Both the position numbers and the translations under genes were made by a program. Below are positions 1-7,138 of a stretch of 35,919 nucleotides of DNA, in pieces. Source of the stretch: a virus; the IMG/VR virus record IMGVR_UViG_3300042731_009617, positions 1-35,919 of that record. One strand, given 5' to 3'. Position 1 is the stretch's first letter. Each line of letters opens with the position of its first letter. The notes under the pieces are model-generated. The model was not told the DNA's origin. It did not search any database and saw nothing but the letters and a program-made list of their open reading frames with translations.

Positions 1-1
1 C

Positions 2-394
2 GCTGAGCCCGTCGGCGATGAGGCTCATCCACCAGTTGATGGAAATGACCCCAAGTGGCTCGGATCAGGGGAAAATTCTTCTGTTCCTTCGAGACCGTCA
101 TCTGCCTACGGGCTTAAGAAAATGTCCCTCTACCGATTCCTCTTCGGTCTGCCGGATCGAGCTCGCAAGGTCCGGGTGACGCGCTGCGGTACCGACGGCT
201 GGTTTCTCCGGGTCAGGTATTACGGAATCCTTGCCAGGCTTCGAGCGGTTTGCGAGGCGTCTGGTATCCGTCATGATACCCATTACAAGCTCAACTCTAC
301 CGAGTATCTCATCACCGTCGACCGTATCGGCATGGCCGTGGAGGTCCAGGAGCTCTTCGACGGCGCTGTGGTTGGGAGGTGGGTGAAACCATGA
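2..394 (+). CDS. Hypothetical phage protein, possibly cut by the window edge
   Basis: I do not recognise this protein. An ATG at 122 would give 90 residues, but it has no convincing Shine-Dalgarno site and the same frame is open to the first base of the window, so the gene may begin upstream. The part after 122 looks like a real small globular protein: a basic N-terminus, a central YYGILARLRAVCEASGI stretch, and a C-terminal strand-rich part. The stop overlaps the start of the ERF gene as ATGA, which suggests translational coupling in an early recombination/replication operon. A second frame, open from base 3 to about 179, could be the tail of a different upstream gene. The 5' boundary is therefore unsure. 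Confidence 0.5.
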   Translation, partial: AEPVGDEAHPPVDGNDPKWLGSGENSSVPSRPSSAYGLKKMSLYRFLFGLPDRARKVRVTRCGTDGWFLRVRYYGILARLRAVCEASGIRHDTHYKLNSTEYLITVDRIGMAVEVQELFDGAVVGRWVKP

Positions 395-1080
395 CGACCC
401 TTCATCAACGCCTGCTCGAGGTGAGAAAAAGCATCACCTCTATCCAGAAAGACGAGCGAAATCAATATCATAAGTTCAACTACGCCTCTTCGAGCGCTGT
501 GTTGAAGGCCCTCAGAGATGCCATGGACAGCAACGGCGTACTGCTGATTCCGAGCGTTACCGGCCGGGAAACGGGTGAGCTGACAACCCAAGACGGCAAG
601 AAGAACATCCTCACGCACCTCGATATCAGCTACCGTTGGGTCAACGTCGACAATCCAGAGGAGACAATAGAGTGCTCGTGGTACGCCCAGGGCATCGACG
701 CCGGCGAGCGCGGCGTCGGCAAAGCGCTCACGTACGCCGAGAAGTATTTTCTCCTCAGATTTTTCAATGTGCCAACAGATGATTTGGATCCGGATGCGGG
801 ACGCCGGGATCCCCATGGCGGCAGTGGTGGCAACAAAAACAATCGCCAGCAACAAACCAGAAACAATCCAAGCGGCCCCATGACAGCCGAACAACGGAAG
901 AGCATCTGGAGCCTTGCCAAAAAGCTTTGGGGAGAGAAAGGCGCGCTCAAAGGTCTCGGCGATCTCCTTCAGACGGACCGGCCGGATGAGGTGCTCAAAA
1001 AGATGAGCAGACAAGACGCGGCGTCTCAGATCCAGGTTCTCACGACCCTGGCGACGGGAGATCCAAGGACGAGCCAATGA
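391..1080 (+). CDS. erf: ERF-family single-strand annealing protein
   Basis: This is a single-strand DNA annealing recombinase of the ERF superfamily, which pairs complementary single strands during phage recombination and genome circularisation in the cytoplasm. At 229 residues it is a usual ERF length. The family core is visible in the first 140 residues: the YHKFNYASSSAVLKALRDAM segment, a central strand region with YRWVN, and the conserved GVGKALTYAEKYFLLRFF block followed by an acidic DDLDPD motif. Residues about 145-170 are a Gly/Asn/Gln-rich linker before a helical C-terminus. I chose the ATG at 391 over the GTG at 379 because GGAGG lies upstream at normal spacing and the ATG overlaps the previous stop. 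The stop in turn overlaps the next start. Confidence 0.9.
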   Translation: MTTLHQRLLEVRKSITSIQKDERNQYHKFNYASSSAVLKALRDAMDSNGVLLIPSVTGRETGELTTQDGKKNILTHLDISYRWVNVDNPEETIECSWYAQGIDAGERGVGKALTYAEKYFLLRFFNVPTDDLDPDAGRRDPHGGSGGNKNNRQQQTRNNPSGPMTAEQRKSIWSLAKKLWGEKGALKGLGDLLQTDRPDEVLKKMSRQDAASQIQVLTTLATGDPRTSQ

Positions 1081-1409
1081 ATCTCAACAGTGAGAGCATC
1101 ACCAGTCTGGGCAGCGTCCTGCAGCTCAAGTGCTTCCAGGGAAGCGACCAACTTGTTCGCGAGGTCTGGGCCGTCTTGGAGTACGGCAACAGAAAGCACT
1201 GCGACAGCGAACCGTCGGCCGCTCAGCACGTCGAAGCGGCGTTGAGACACCTTGGATGCCGTGGCGCCGATGAGGAGACAGGACAGTCCCACCGGGCACA
1301 CGCTTGTGCGCGGCTGCTCCTGGCGCTCCTCGAACTGACAAAGGGGACGGACAGGGAAGGACGGGCAACCATGAACGGCCAGAACCCATGGGTCGGCTGG
1401 AGGCGGTGA
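1077..1409 (+). CDS. Putative dATP/dGTP diphosphohydrolase-like protein
   Basis: A 110-residue protein whose middle resembles the N-terminal domain of phage dATP/dGTP diphosphohydrolases (all-helical, MazG-related fold). The resemblance is in the order of motifs: VWAVLEYGNRKH near residue 30, a helix with HVEAALRHLG, then ADEETGQSHRAHACARLLL, where a Glu and two His would bind metal. Such enzymes remove pyrophosphate from purine dNTPs and change nucleotide pools during replication. The last 15 residues are low-complexity. Start is the ATG overlapping the ERF stop (ATGA). The assignment rests on motif spacing read by eye; it could be an unrelated helical protein. Confidence 0.5.
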   Translation: MNLNSESITSLGSVLQLKCFQGSDQLVREVWAVLEYGNRKHCDSEPSAAQHVEAALRHLGCRGADEETGQSHRAHACARLLLALLELTKGTDREGRATMNGQNPWVGWRR

Positions 1410-1424
1410 ATGCGGAGCAACGGC

Positions 1425-1503
1425 AAAGGGCAGGCTTCCGGAGTACGTCGAGTTTGGTGTGCGTACGCCTATGATACGGCAACCGTGGGACTACCTGCCC
1501 TTT
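1425..1503 (+). ncRNA. Candidate structured RNA closed by a 10-bp perfect stem
   Basis: A perfect 10-bp inverted repeat (AAAGGGCAGG at 1425-1434 and CCTGCCCTTT at 1494-1503) encloses 59 bases. Inside are two smaller helices: GTACG 1443-1447 with CGTAC 1462-1466, and ACGG 1476-1479 with CCGT 1483-1486. The element ends in a T run directly against the 5' end of the tRNA gene. The span from 1428 to 1500 is tRNA-sized with a 7-bp outer stem, but no D-arm, anticodon arm or T-loop consensus can be drawn, so I do not call it a tRNA. It could be a small regulatory RNA, a tRNA leader, or a terminator-like processing signal. Confidence 0.35.
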
Positions 1504-1504
1504 T

Positions 1505-1577
1505 TGCGGGGTGGAGCAGCTGGAAGCTCGGGAGGCTCATAACCTCCAGGTCGCCGGTTCGAATCCGGCCCCCGCAA
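1505..1577 (+). tRNA. tRNA with CAT anticodon, initiator (fMet)-like
   Basis: A full cloverleaf folds without mismatch: acceptor TGCGGGG/CCCCGCA, D-stem GAGC/GCTC, anticodon stem GGAGG/CCTCC with loop CTCATAA, and T-arm GCCGG TTCGAAT CCGGC. The discriminator is A1577 and CCA is not encoded (CAA follows). The sequence is close to bacterial initiator tRNA: the D-stem has the initiator-type A11:U24 pair, and the D-arm flanks and 3' half are nearly the same as E. coli tRNA-fMet. It departs from a strict initiator in two ways: position 1 is T, giving U1:A72 in place of the C1xA72 mismatch, and the anticodon stem has two, not three, of the conserved G:C pairs. It could serve initiation, elongation, or isoleucine if lysidinylated. 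Confidence 0.93.
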
Positions 1578-1589
1578 CAACCCATATCA

Positions 1590-1910
1590 CGAGAGAAGAG
1601 CCGGGGGGTGGAGCCCCGGATAGGCGCCGGCAACGGTTTTGTCATGGCCGCCGGCGGCCGAAAGCACATGGCGACGCCGATGCACGCCTCTCGGCCGGGC
1701 CGCATCGGTGGGGTTATAGGCCGTGGCCCTCGCCGGTGTCGAAGCCGGCGGGGGCACAGGGGGTCTTTTGTGCGGTCAGACCTCCAGGCGCCATGCGTAC
1801 GCAAAAACCAACCGTACGGACGACACATGGGGTAGCCCTCTGGCTCGGTTCGATTCCGGAGTGTCGTCCCCTGGTGATGAGGAAGCCATGCCGCCCGGCC
1901 AGCTGGCGCA
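1590..1910 (+). ncRNA. GC-rich, highly structured region without a credible gene
   Basis: No reading frame here looks like protein; the frames are Arg/Pro/Gly-rich and several run through the tRNA. Several strong hairpins are visible: CCGGGG/CCCCGG near 1602-1620, CGCCGG/CCGGCG near 1733-1752 with an 8-base loop, and a CGTACG...CGTACG pairing around 1798-1818. At the 3' end a 9-bp helix (GGACGACAC 1818-1826 with GTGTCGTCC 1861-1869) encloses a GGG/CCC mini-hairpin and a textbook T-loop sequence (GG TTCGATT CC, 1847-1857), so this part looks like a tRNA fragment or tRNA-like element. The whole may be one long structured phage RNA; no known family could be confirmed by eye. Confidence 0.4.
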
Positions 1911-1922
1911 AAGGAGGGTGAA

Positions 1923-2237
1923 GTGAATCGCAACCAACGCAGAAATACCCGCCGACGGAACAGTAAGATCGCCAAGGCGAGGACAAGGACCGAGGGCCGC
2001 GCCGCCCACAAAATGCCCCGGAAACGACACCATGAAAACCGTTTTGGATCAAAAAAACGATCAATTTTGATTTTAAAGCGACGGATTGTGAACCTGGCGT
2101 TCAATTTGTGGGGACGATTTGGGTCACAGAATCTCCGACAAATGATCCCTCGCGAGCTCAGAGAGCTCGACTCGGTGCCGGTGTTGGAGGCTGCCTACGA
2201 AGAGCTGGTGGCGCTGGCGGCGAAACAGAACGGTTGA
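1923..2237 (+). CDS. Small, very basic hypothetical protein
   Basis: A 104-residue protein of unknown function. The first 50 residues are extremely rich in Arg, Lys and Asn, which suggests nucleic-acid binding. The C-terminal 50 residues look like two helices, ending with a Leu/Ala/Glu-rich segment. The GTG start is chosen because AAAGGAGG lies just upstream at good spacing. The middle of the gene (about 2040-2095) is AT-rich and contains a 7-bp inverted repeat (ATCAAAA/TTTTGAT). It stands between the structured RNA region and the replication gene and is probably co-transcribed with the latter, whose start is 4 bases after its stop. Confidence 0.65.
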   Translation: MNRNQRRNTRRRNSKIAKARTRTEGRAAHKMPRKRHHENRFGSKKRSILILKRRIVNLAFNLWGRFGSQNLRQMIPRELRELDSVPVLEAAYEELVALAAKQNG

Positions 2238-2241
2238 GGGA

Positions 2242-3354
2242 ATGTCGGCGACACGGAGAGTAAAAAACTGGAAGAGATTCCAACACTACAAAGACAGGAA
2301 GCCTCCGTGGATCAAGCTCTATCACGATCTGCTTGAAGACCCTGAATTTCTTAAAATATGCGGAAACAGCCCAGTAGGTTTTCTCGTGAGACTTTGGCTG
2401 ATTGCATCCGAGGATGACGAGCTGCGCGGGCGCCTCCCTGATAGCGAAGCGCTAGCAATACGCTTGCATATCGCCCGCCCTGACCGGGTCAGAAAACGCG
2501 ACATAGAACAGGTTGAAAAGATGCTCGGACGCCTGGCGCATTGGCTGGAAAACGATAGCGACATGCTAGCAGAGCGCAAGCAAGAGGCTAGCAAAGCGCA
2601 AGCATCGTGCAAGCAAAATGCTACCCCAGAGACAGAGACAGAGACAGAGGAGAAACACCTATATATTTTTCAAGAAGTCGAATCGGACAAGAAACAGTTG
2701 ACGGAGACAGCTTCGAAAAGACCAGACATCGAAGTTGAAACCGATCCCACGTTGAGAAAGATCCAAGGCGTCGTTCTCCGTGTCGCCGGCGACTACTGGG
2801 ATCCACTGATGGGGCCCGACCTCGTTCGACGTCTCCAGTCCGCGTACTGCGGCGAGGGTGTCGACCTGGACGCGGTCGTGAAACAGATCAGAAACGACCT
2901 CGAGATCCGGGGAGATGACATCCGCATCGGTTGCTGGATGGACGTCTCACGGTTTTTGAATGGAAAGTTCCGTGACTACTCCCGGCGATATCGGTCGGCG
3001 CCGCTGGCGACCACCGGACCGGACAAGGCGACAAAGGCCTACAGCTCGATGCGGATGCTTATGCAATGCATCGAGAGGGAGCTGCCTATCGAACCGGAGC
3101 GGCTGCTGTTCGCGTGGAATACCGCGGTTGAAGACAATCAGGAGATTCCTCTCATCGTACGGCATCTCGTTGATAAAGCCGCTGACGCGGGATGGGTGGA
3201 GCTCATCCCTGCAACGGGAAAGATCACAACCGCCGACCATTACCGAATGGCAGAGCCGCCGGAGACACTATCCACACCGCGTAGCGAGGCGAGCCGAGAA
3301 GAGATCTCGAGAATAATCGGAGAGTTCAAGAAAAAGGCGGGAAACAGTGAATGA
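2242..3354 (+). CDS. Phage replication initiation-type (replisome organiser-like) protein
   Basis: A 370-residue protein with the layout of phage replication initiators. The N-terminal domain (about residues 1-105) contains WIKLYHDLLEDPEF and a helix-rich winged-helix segment like those that open lambda O-type and DnaD-like proteins. A Glu/Thr/Lys-rich linker follows (about 110-175), encoded partly by tandem GAGACA units at 2632-2652. The C-terminal domain has GDYWDPLMGPDLVRRLQSAY. By analogy it would bind the phage origin and recruit helicase. The region between the domains is a good place to look for origin iterons, as in lambda O, though I see none beyond the GAGACA run. The stop overlaps the next start (ATGA). 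The exact family is not certain. Confidence 0.6.
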   Translation: MSATRRVKNWKRFQHYKDRKPPWIKLYHDLLEDPEFLKICGNSPVGFLVRLWLIASEDDELRGRLPDSEALAIRLHIARPDRVRKRDIEQVEKMLGRLAHWLENDSDMLAERKQEASKAQASCKQNATPETETETEEKHLYIFQEVESDKKQLTETASKRPDIEVETDPTLRKIQGVVLRVAGDYWDPLMGPDLVRRLQSAYCGEGVDLDAVVKQIRNDLEIRGDDIRIGCWMDVSRFLNGKFRDYSRRYRSAPLATTGPDKATKAYSSMRMLMQCIERELPIEPERLLFAWNTAVEDNQEIPLIVRHLVDKAADAGWVELIPATGKITTADHYRMAEPPETLSTPRSEASREEISRIIGEFKKKAGNSE

Positions 3355-3734
3355 CCGACAACGAGAAATACGCCCGATTCCTGATTCTGCGGATAGAGGA
3401 GTCGGCGAGGAAGCGAAGGGAGCTCCGGAGCAACCTCCGGAGATTGAATAAGAACATGGCGATAAACATGGAAGAAATCAGAAAGGTGAAAACACGAGGA
3501 CTCCCACCGCGCACGTCGCGGGTCATCGAGTGGTACAAAGGCACGCCCATAGCCCGGAGTCCACATTTGAAGTGTCGGTCGAAAGGATGTCGAGACGCCG
3601 AGCTCCGCGAGACACCGCACGGGATTTGGTGTTTCGACCACTACGTCGACGGGAAGATCTGTAAGGCCAACGGGTGTCACTACCCGGCAATCGAGCAGGG
3701 ATTGTGCGTCGAGTGTTTGAGGGGCGAGCGGTGA
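3351..3734 (+). CDS. Hypothetical protein with C-terminal zinc-binding cysteines
   Basis: 127 residues, function unknown. The N-terminal half is a charged helix rich in Arg, Glu and Asn, probably a coiled coil. The C-terminal half carries repeated Cys/His pairs: KCRSKGC, WCFDHY, KICKANGC and LCVEC, enough ligands for one or two zinc sites. It most resembles small zinc-ribbon or treble-clef phage proteins that bind nucleic acid. The ATG start overlaps the previous stop, and the stop overlaps the GTG start of the methyltransferase, so the three genes form one translation unit. Confidence 0.65.
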   Translation: MTDNEKYARFLILRIEESARKRRELRSNLRRLNKNMAINMEEIRKVKTRGLPPRTSRVIEWYKGTPIARSPHLKCRSKGCRDAELRETPHGIWCFDHYVDGKICKANGCHYPAIEQGLCVECLRGER

Positions 3735-4810
3735 CCTGGACGATCCACCAGGGCGACGCTCTCGAGGTGCTTCGGACATTGCCGGATCGCTCGGTCAACT
3801 GCTGCGTGACCAGCCCTCCTTATTGGCGCCTCCGGGATTATGGCGTCGCTGGCCAGATCGGTGACGAGCCGACGATCGAGGAGTATCTGGGAAAGCTTGT
3901 CGCCGTGTTCCGGGAGGTTCGGCGAGTGCTCCATGCCGACGGCGTGCTGTGGCTCAACATGGGGGATGGGTATGTCAGTGACGCCTGGGGTGGTGGAGGG
4001 ATAACAGAGGATGGCTGTTGGAGTGACGGGAGAAAGTCAGCGACATTCGCCGCCCGGATGGCCGCACGAAAGAAGATTCGAAAACCGACGGGACTGAAAC
4101 GCAAGGACATGATCGGCCTGCCGTGGCGGCTGGCGTTCGCCATGCAACAGGACGGTTGGTATCTGCGCAGTGATACAATATGGGCAAAAACCAATCCTCA
4201 CCCCGAGGCAGTCAAAGACCGCCCGACCAAGGCCCATGAGTATATCTTTCTCCTGTCGAAACGACGCCGCTACTACTACGACGCCGAGGCGATAAAGGAT
4301 CCGGTTACAGAGAACGCCCACCCTCGGGGCAACGGTGTCAATCCCAAAGCCAAGCGCGATGCCGAACGCGCATTCAATCGCCGGCGGAAGATGTCGCGAC
4401 AGAATCCGTCGTTTTCATCGGCTGTCACCGGACTGGTCGAGACCCGGAATGCGCGAACGGTATGGACATTCGCGACACAAGGCCGAGATGATGACCACTA
4501 CGCGACCTTTCCCGATGAGCTCCCGCGACGATGCATCCTGGCCGGCTGCCCGCCCGGGGGAACCGTGCTCGATCCGTTCGTCGGCCGCGGGACGACGGTG
4601 ATCGTGGCGTTGCGCAACCAACGTCACGGTATCGGCATCGACCTATCACCGGAATACTGCGAGATGGCGCGGGAAAATATCGTCGAAGACGCGCCGCTGC
4701 TCAATATCGAGCGTGCTGAAACGATACCGCCCTCCCCTGCTCCCGCAGTCATCAAAGAACGCAACAATGTGCCCCCTGACGGGGCGCCTAAAACGAAAGG
4801 AATAGTCTAA
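3731..4810 (+). CDS. DNA methyltransferase, TSPPY (beta-type) N4-cytosine or N6-adenine
   Basis: A 359-residue site-specific DNA methyltransferase. Residues 27-32 are the catalytic motif IV TSPPYW, and near residues 280-289 is the SAM-binding motif I, DPFVGRGTT, followed by GIDLSPEYCEMA. Catalytic motif before SAM motif is the beta-class order. The (T)SPPY form is most often seen in N4-cytosine enzymes but also in some N6-adenine ones. The target-recognition part lies between, about residues 90-230. I prefer the GTG at 3731, which overlaps the previous stop and has GAGGGG upstream, over the GTG at 3674, which would overlap the neighbour by 60 bases. No cognate restriction enzyme is adjacent, so it probably protects phage DNA or regulates its expression. 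Confidence 0.9.
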   Translation: MTWTIHQGDALEVLRTLPDRSVNCCVTSPPYWRLRDYGVAGQIGDEPTIEEYLGKLVAVFREVRRVLHADGVLWLNMGDGYVSDAWGGGGITEDGCWSDGRKSATFAARMAARKKIRKPTGLKRKDMIGLPWRLAFAMQQDGWYLRSDTIWAKTNPHPEAVKDRPTKAHEYIFLLSKRRRYYYDAEAIKDPVTENAHPRGNGVNPKAKRDAERAFNRRRKMSRQNPSFSSAVTGLVETRNARTVWTFATQGRDDDHYATFPDELPRRCILAGCPPGGTVLDPFVGRGTTVIVALRNQRHGIGIDLSPEYCEMARENIVEDAPLLNIERAETIPPSPAPAVIKERNNVPPDGAPKTKGIV

Positions 4811-4811
4811 G

Positions 4812-5159
4812 ATGTCAGAGTATCAACCATTCGAGGAAATCTGTCTGGCTGCTCTCGGCGTAAACCAAGCAGCGGTCAAACAGGTGGACCACGCACTCCG
4901 TGAGGTCGTCAAGAACATCAGCGACCCCAACACCGATTCTGAGTCAGTTCGATCCGTGACTCTGAAGATCAAGCTCAAACCGTCGAAGGATCGACGATCC
5001 GCCGAGATCACATTTCAGACCGATGCGAAGTTGGCGGGGGACATGCCGGGAAGCGACCATGTCGTGATTTCTCCAAACGGCAGAGGCGCCATCAGCATGG
5101 CCGAGCAACTGGATTTGATGAGCCCGTCACTGACGGCGAGAGATGGAGGTGAGTCATGA
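4812..5159 (+). CDS. Conserved phage protein (family sometimes called replication terminator protein)
   Basis: 115 residues. The pattern of an N-terminal helix, VVKNISDPNTDSESVRSVTLKI, a strand with KPSKDRRSAEITFQTDAKLA and a short C-terminal tail matches a small conserved family in Firmicutes and other phages that some databases label replication terminator protein. That label is not well founded, and the true function is not known to me. In those phages it is typically followed directly by the same partner as here (the next gene), so the pair is probably functional together. The start ATG lies 1 base after the methyltransferase stop; the next start overlaps its end. Confidence 0.65.
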   Translation: MSEYQPFEEICLAALGVNQAAVKQVDHALREVVKNISDPNTDSESVRSVTLKIKLKPSKDRRSAEITFQTDAKLAGDMPGSDHVVISPNGRGAISMAEQLDLMSPSLTARDGGES

Positions 5160-5899
5160 TGATCGTCAACGCAATCAACCGTATTCTGGACCTGGCCAAC
5201 GACAAACCGATTGAGGTCGAAGGCCGAAATTACTGGGAGAAGAGCGGGAGCGGCATCCGTCCGCCAACCGTCTCACCGGTCGCCGAGGTGAAGTCCCTCG
5301 ATGCCCTTTTGTCCGCGCTCGATGCGCCGGAGCTCAAGGCGTTGAGCGAGGATCTCCTCCGTTCGCTGCAGCTGGTCGTCGCGGGGCCGCGGGAGGTGTC
5401 GGTCGTCACCGCGCCGGAGAGCACCTGGAAGCAACGGCATCGATACATTGATGCGATCTGCAAGACAGACAGGTTCCCCTTCGATCGGTTCATGGAGATC
5501 GAGGAGTTCATCATCCGGGCGCAATGCCTCTTTGTCGACACGGACGTCAAGCAAAGCGTGATCGCTCATGTGTCATCGATCCGGGGTGAGGAAGTCATCT
5601 CGAATCTCGACGATGGGATTTCGCAGACGGTCGTTGTCGAGGACAAGCTCACCAACCGCAAGAACCGGTCGGAATTTACCCCGATCCTCGAGCTCCAACC
5701 CTATCGAACGTTTCCGGAGGTGGATCAGCCCGTGAGCCGGTTCCTGCTCCGGATGAAAAAGAACGGCGACAAGACGCCCCTCGTCGCCCTCTTCGAGGCG
5801 GACGGCGGGCTGTGGGTGTCCAAGGCGTGCGCGAACGTGGCGGCGTATCTCCGGAATGATGAGCGGGTCAAGAAGCTCGGGATCGCGGTTATCGGATGA
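5156..5899 (+). CDS. Conserved phage protein, partner of the preceding gene
   Basis: 247 residues. The sequence matches my memory of a conserved phage family of unknown function found beside the preceding family: a region with APESTWKQRHRYIDA, then FPFDRFMEIEEFIIRAQCLF, a strand block with NLDDGISQTVVVEDKL, LQPYRTFPEVDQPVSRFLLRM, and a C-terminal ALFEADGGLWVSKACANV. No catalytic motif is evident. It is encoded between methylation and sigma-like genes in the early operon. The ATG at 5156 overlaps the previous stop and follows a GGAGGTGAG. Its stop overlaps the next ATG. Confidence 0.7.
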   Translation: MMIVNAINRILDLANDKPIEVEGRNYWEKSGSGIRPPTVSPVAEVKSLDALLSALDAPELKALSEDLLRSLQLVVAGPREVSVVTAPESTWKQRHRYIDAICKTDRFPFDRFMEIEEFIIRAQCLFVDTDVKQSVIAHVSSIRGEEVISNLDDGISQTVVVEDKLTNRKNRSEFTPILELQPYRTFPEVDQPVSRFLLRMKKNGDKTPLVALFEADGGLWVSKACANVAAYLRNDERVKKLGIAVIG

Positions 5900-6459
5900 G
5901 CGTCAAGGTCCTATGCTTCGGGGGGGCCTCGTCGAGTTGCGGCGATAATCCGCTGGGAGACGTCGTGATGGACGTTACCAAGGGCCTGATGAATGTAATG
6001 GTCATCTCGCTTCCAATCGCGAGTGCCCGGCGGCTGAGGCGGAAATTCGACAGATTGACGAAATGTTCTCGTCCTGTCGTCTGCGTCGGCAAATCCCTCG
6101 GCGCCGTCCGTATGTTCCGTGTCCTCAACTCCGGCCGTCGATGGGAGCGGGTCTCCCGCGTCGTGTCCATCGATCCGACAGATGCTCTCCGCATGATATT
6201 CGGACACGACATCAGAGGCGGACGCGTTTCGCGCATCACGACCAATTACTACCAGAGCGACAGCTCTCCCCAAGGACAGACCGTGAACGGCGCTGCGAAC
6301 ATCCGCGTCATGGGGACCGACCACATGGGAATCATGCACTCGCTCACCGTGAGAGCTGGGATACGGACAGCGATTTGGGAGGCGGATGATCGCTATCGGG
6401 TTTGGGCAAAAGAGGTGGCGGGTGTTCGGAACGTCTATCCGTATTCCGAGCGGCGATGA
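5896..6459 (+). CDS. Alpha/beta-hydrolase-like protein
   Basis: 187 residues with an alpha/beta-hydrolase pattern. Residues about 75-79, GKSLG, form a nucleophile elbow (GxSxG) preceded by a hydrophobic strand (VVCV). VVSIDPTDAL supplies a possible acid, and DHMGIMHS near residue 143 supplies the His. The stretch NYYQSDSSPQGQTVNGAANI resembles the region before the catalytic His in small lipase and thioesterase-like hydrolases. The substrate is unknown. A hydrolase in the early region of a phage is unusual; it might act on a host metabolite or modified nucleotide. There is no signal peptide, so it is cytoplasmic. The start overlaps the previous stop (ATGA). Confidence 0.6.
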   Translation: MSVKVLCFGGASSSCGDNPLGDVVMDVTKGLMNVMVISLPIASARRLRRKFDRLTKCSRPVVCVGKSLGAVRMFRVLNSGRRWERVSRVVSIDPTDALRMIFGHDIRGGRVSRITTNYYQSDSSPQGQTVNGAANIRVMGTDHMGIMHSLTVRAGIRTAIWEADDRYRVWAKEVAGVRNVYPYSERR

Positions 6460-6478
6460 ATGACAATCTGGAGGTGAT

Positions 6479-6802
6479 GTGAGCTACCGGACTCCTGAGC
6501 AGAAGAGAATTGACCGCGAGGTCTCAGAGGCACAGCGTCTGGTCTCTGCGTCTGAGAGGAAGCGGGGACATGCCCTCCACATGCCGAAGGACGCCCGAGG
6601 CTTCAGAGCGTGCGCCAGGTGGTTGGAGCTCGAGGCCAGGCGAAAGTACCCATCGTACAAAGAGACCCTTGAGTATGCGCAAAACCAGCGGTGGTGCGCG
6701 GAAATGGTGAACCTACACGGATACGAGAAGGCCATGAAAATCTGTCGTGCCTATTTCGCGAAGAGATACGGCGGGAGAGGAACTGATAGAGCGGTCCGAT
6801 AG
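6479..6802 (+). CDS. Hypothetical protein, helical and basic
   Basis: 107 residues, not recognised. It is mostly helical and rich in Arg, Lys, Glu and aromatic residues (KYPSYKETLEYAQNQRWCAE), and looks like a small nucleic-acid or protein-binding phage factor. The GTG at 6479 is supported by GGAGG at 6470-6474, with close spacing of 4 bases. No membrane segment or metal-binding motif is visible. Confidence 0.5.
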   Translation: MSYRTPEQKRIDREVSEAQRLVSASERKRGHALHMPKDARGFRACARWLELEARRKYPSYKETLEYAQNQRWCAEMVNLHGYEKAMKICRAYFAKRYGGRGTDRAVR

Positions 6803-6851
6803 TGAAAAGTATCGGGCAGTGAAAAAAAAGACAACGAATAGGAGAGAGACC

Positions 6852-7121
6852 ATGAAGACATTCAAAGGGAAGTTTGGAAACGGTGACACCGTTCGTGACA
6901 CGATTACGGGGTTCGAAGGGGTCGTGATCGGGGTCCGAGTTACCTTCTGGCTCAACGGATGCCGGCGCTACGGCATTCAACCTCGAGAAATGAAGGACGG
7001 GAAACCGATTGACTCCGCATGGTTCGACGAAGAGCAGCTCGAGCTTGTTAGCGAAGCTGAACCGAAAGATGCAAAGCCGAGCGGGGGACCGATGCCAGAT
7101 CCGGTGGGTCCGGTTGGTTGA
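6852..7121 (+). CDS. Small beta-rich phage protein (KOW/SH3-like pattern)
   Basis: 89 residues from the ATG at 6852. Its pattern FGNGDTVRDTITGFEGVVIGV, then a strand with YGIQPREMKDGKPIDSAWFDEEQLELV, matches small phage proteins that predict as an SH3-like barrel. Their function is unknown; this shape is used for binding nucleic acid or partner proteins. The open frame extends upstream to 6747, but AGGAGAG in front of 6852 and the loss of family-like sequence before it favour the shorter start. The C-terminal 20 residues are Pro/Gly-rich. Confidence 0.65.
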   Translation: MKTFKGKFGNGDTVRDTITGFEGVVIGVRVTFWLNGCRRYGIQPREMKDGKPIDSAWFDEEQLELVSEAEPKDAKPSGGPMPDPVGPVG

Positions 7122-7138
7122 CGGTGTGAGGTAGCAGT

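Noticed and set aside
1428-1500. Second tRNA of 73 bases
   Set aside because: The outer stem is perfect, but no D-arm, anticodon arm or T-loop consensus fits inside.
1410-1921. Overlapping long frames on both strands (up to 211 residues)
   Set aside because: They run through the tRNA gene and are Arg/Pro/Gly-rich with no family pattern; the region reads better as RNA.
2632-2652. Tandem GAGACA units as possible origin iterons
   Set aside because: They encode a Thr/Glu linker and are too short and simple to call an origin.
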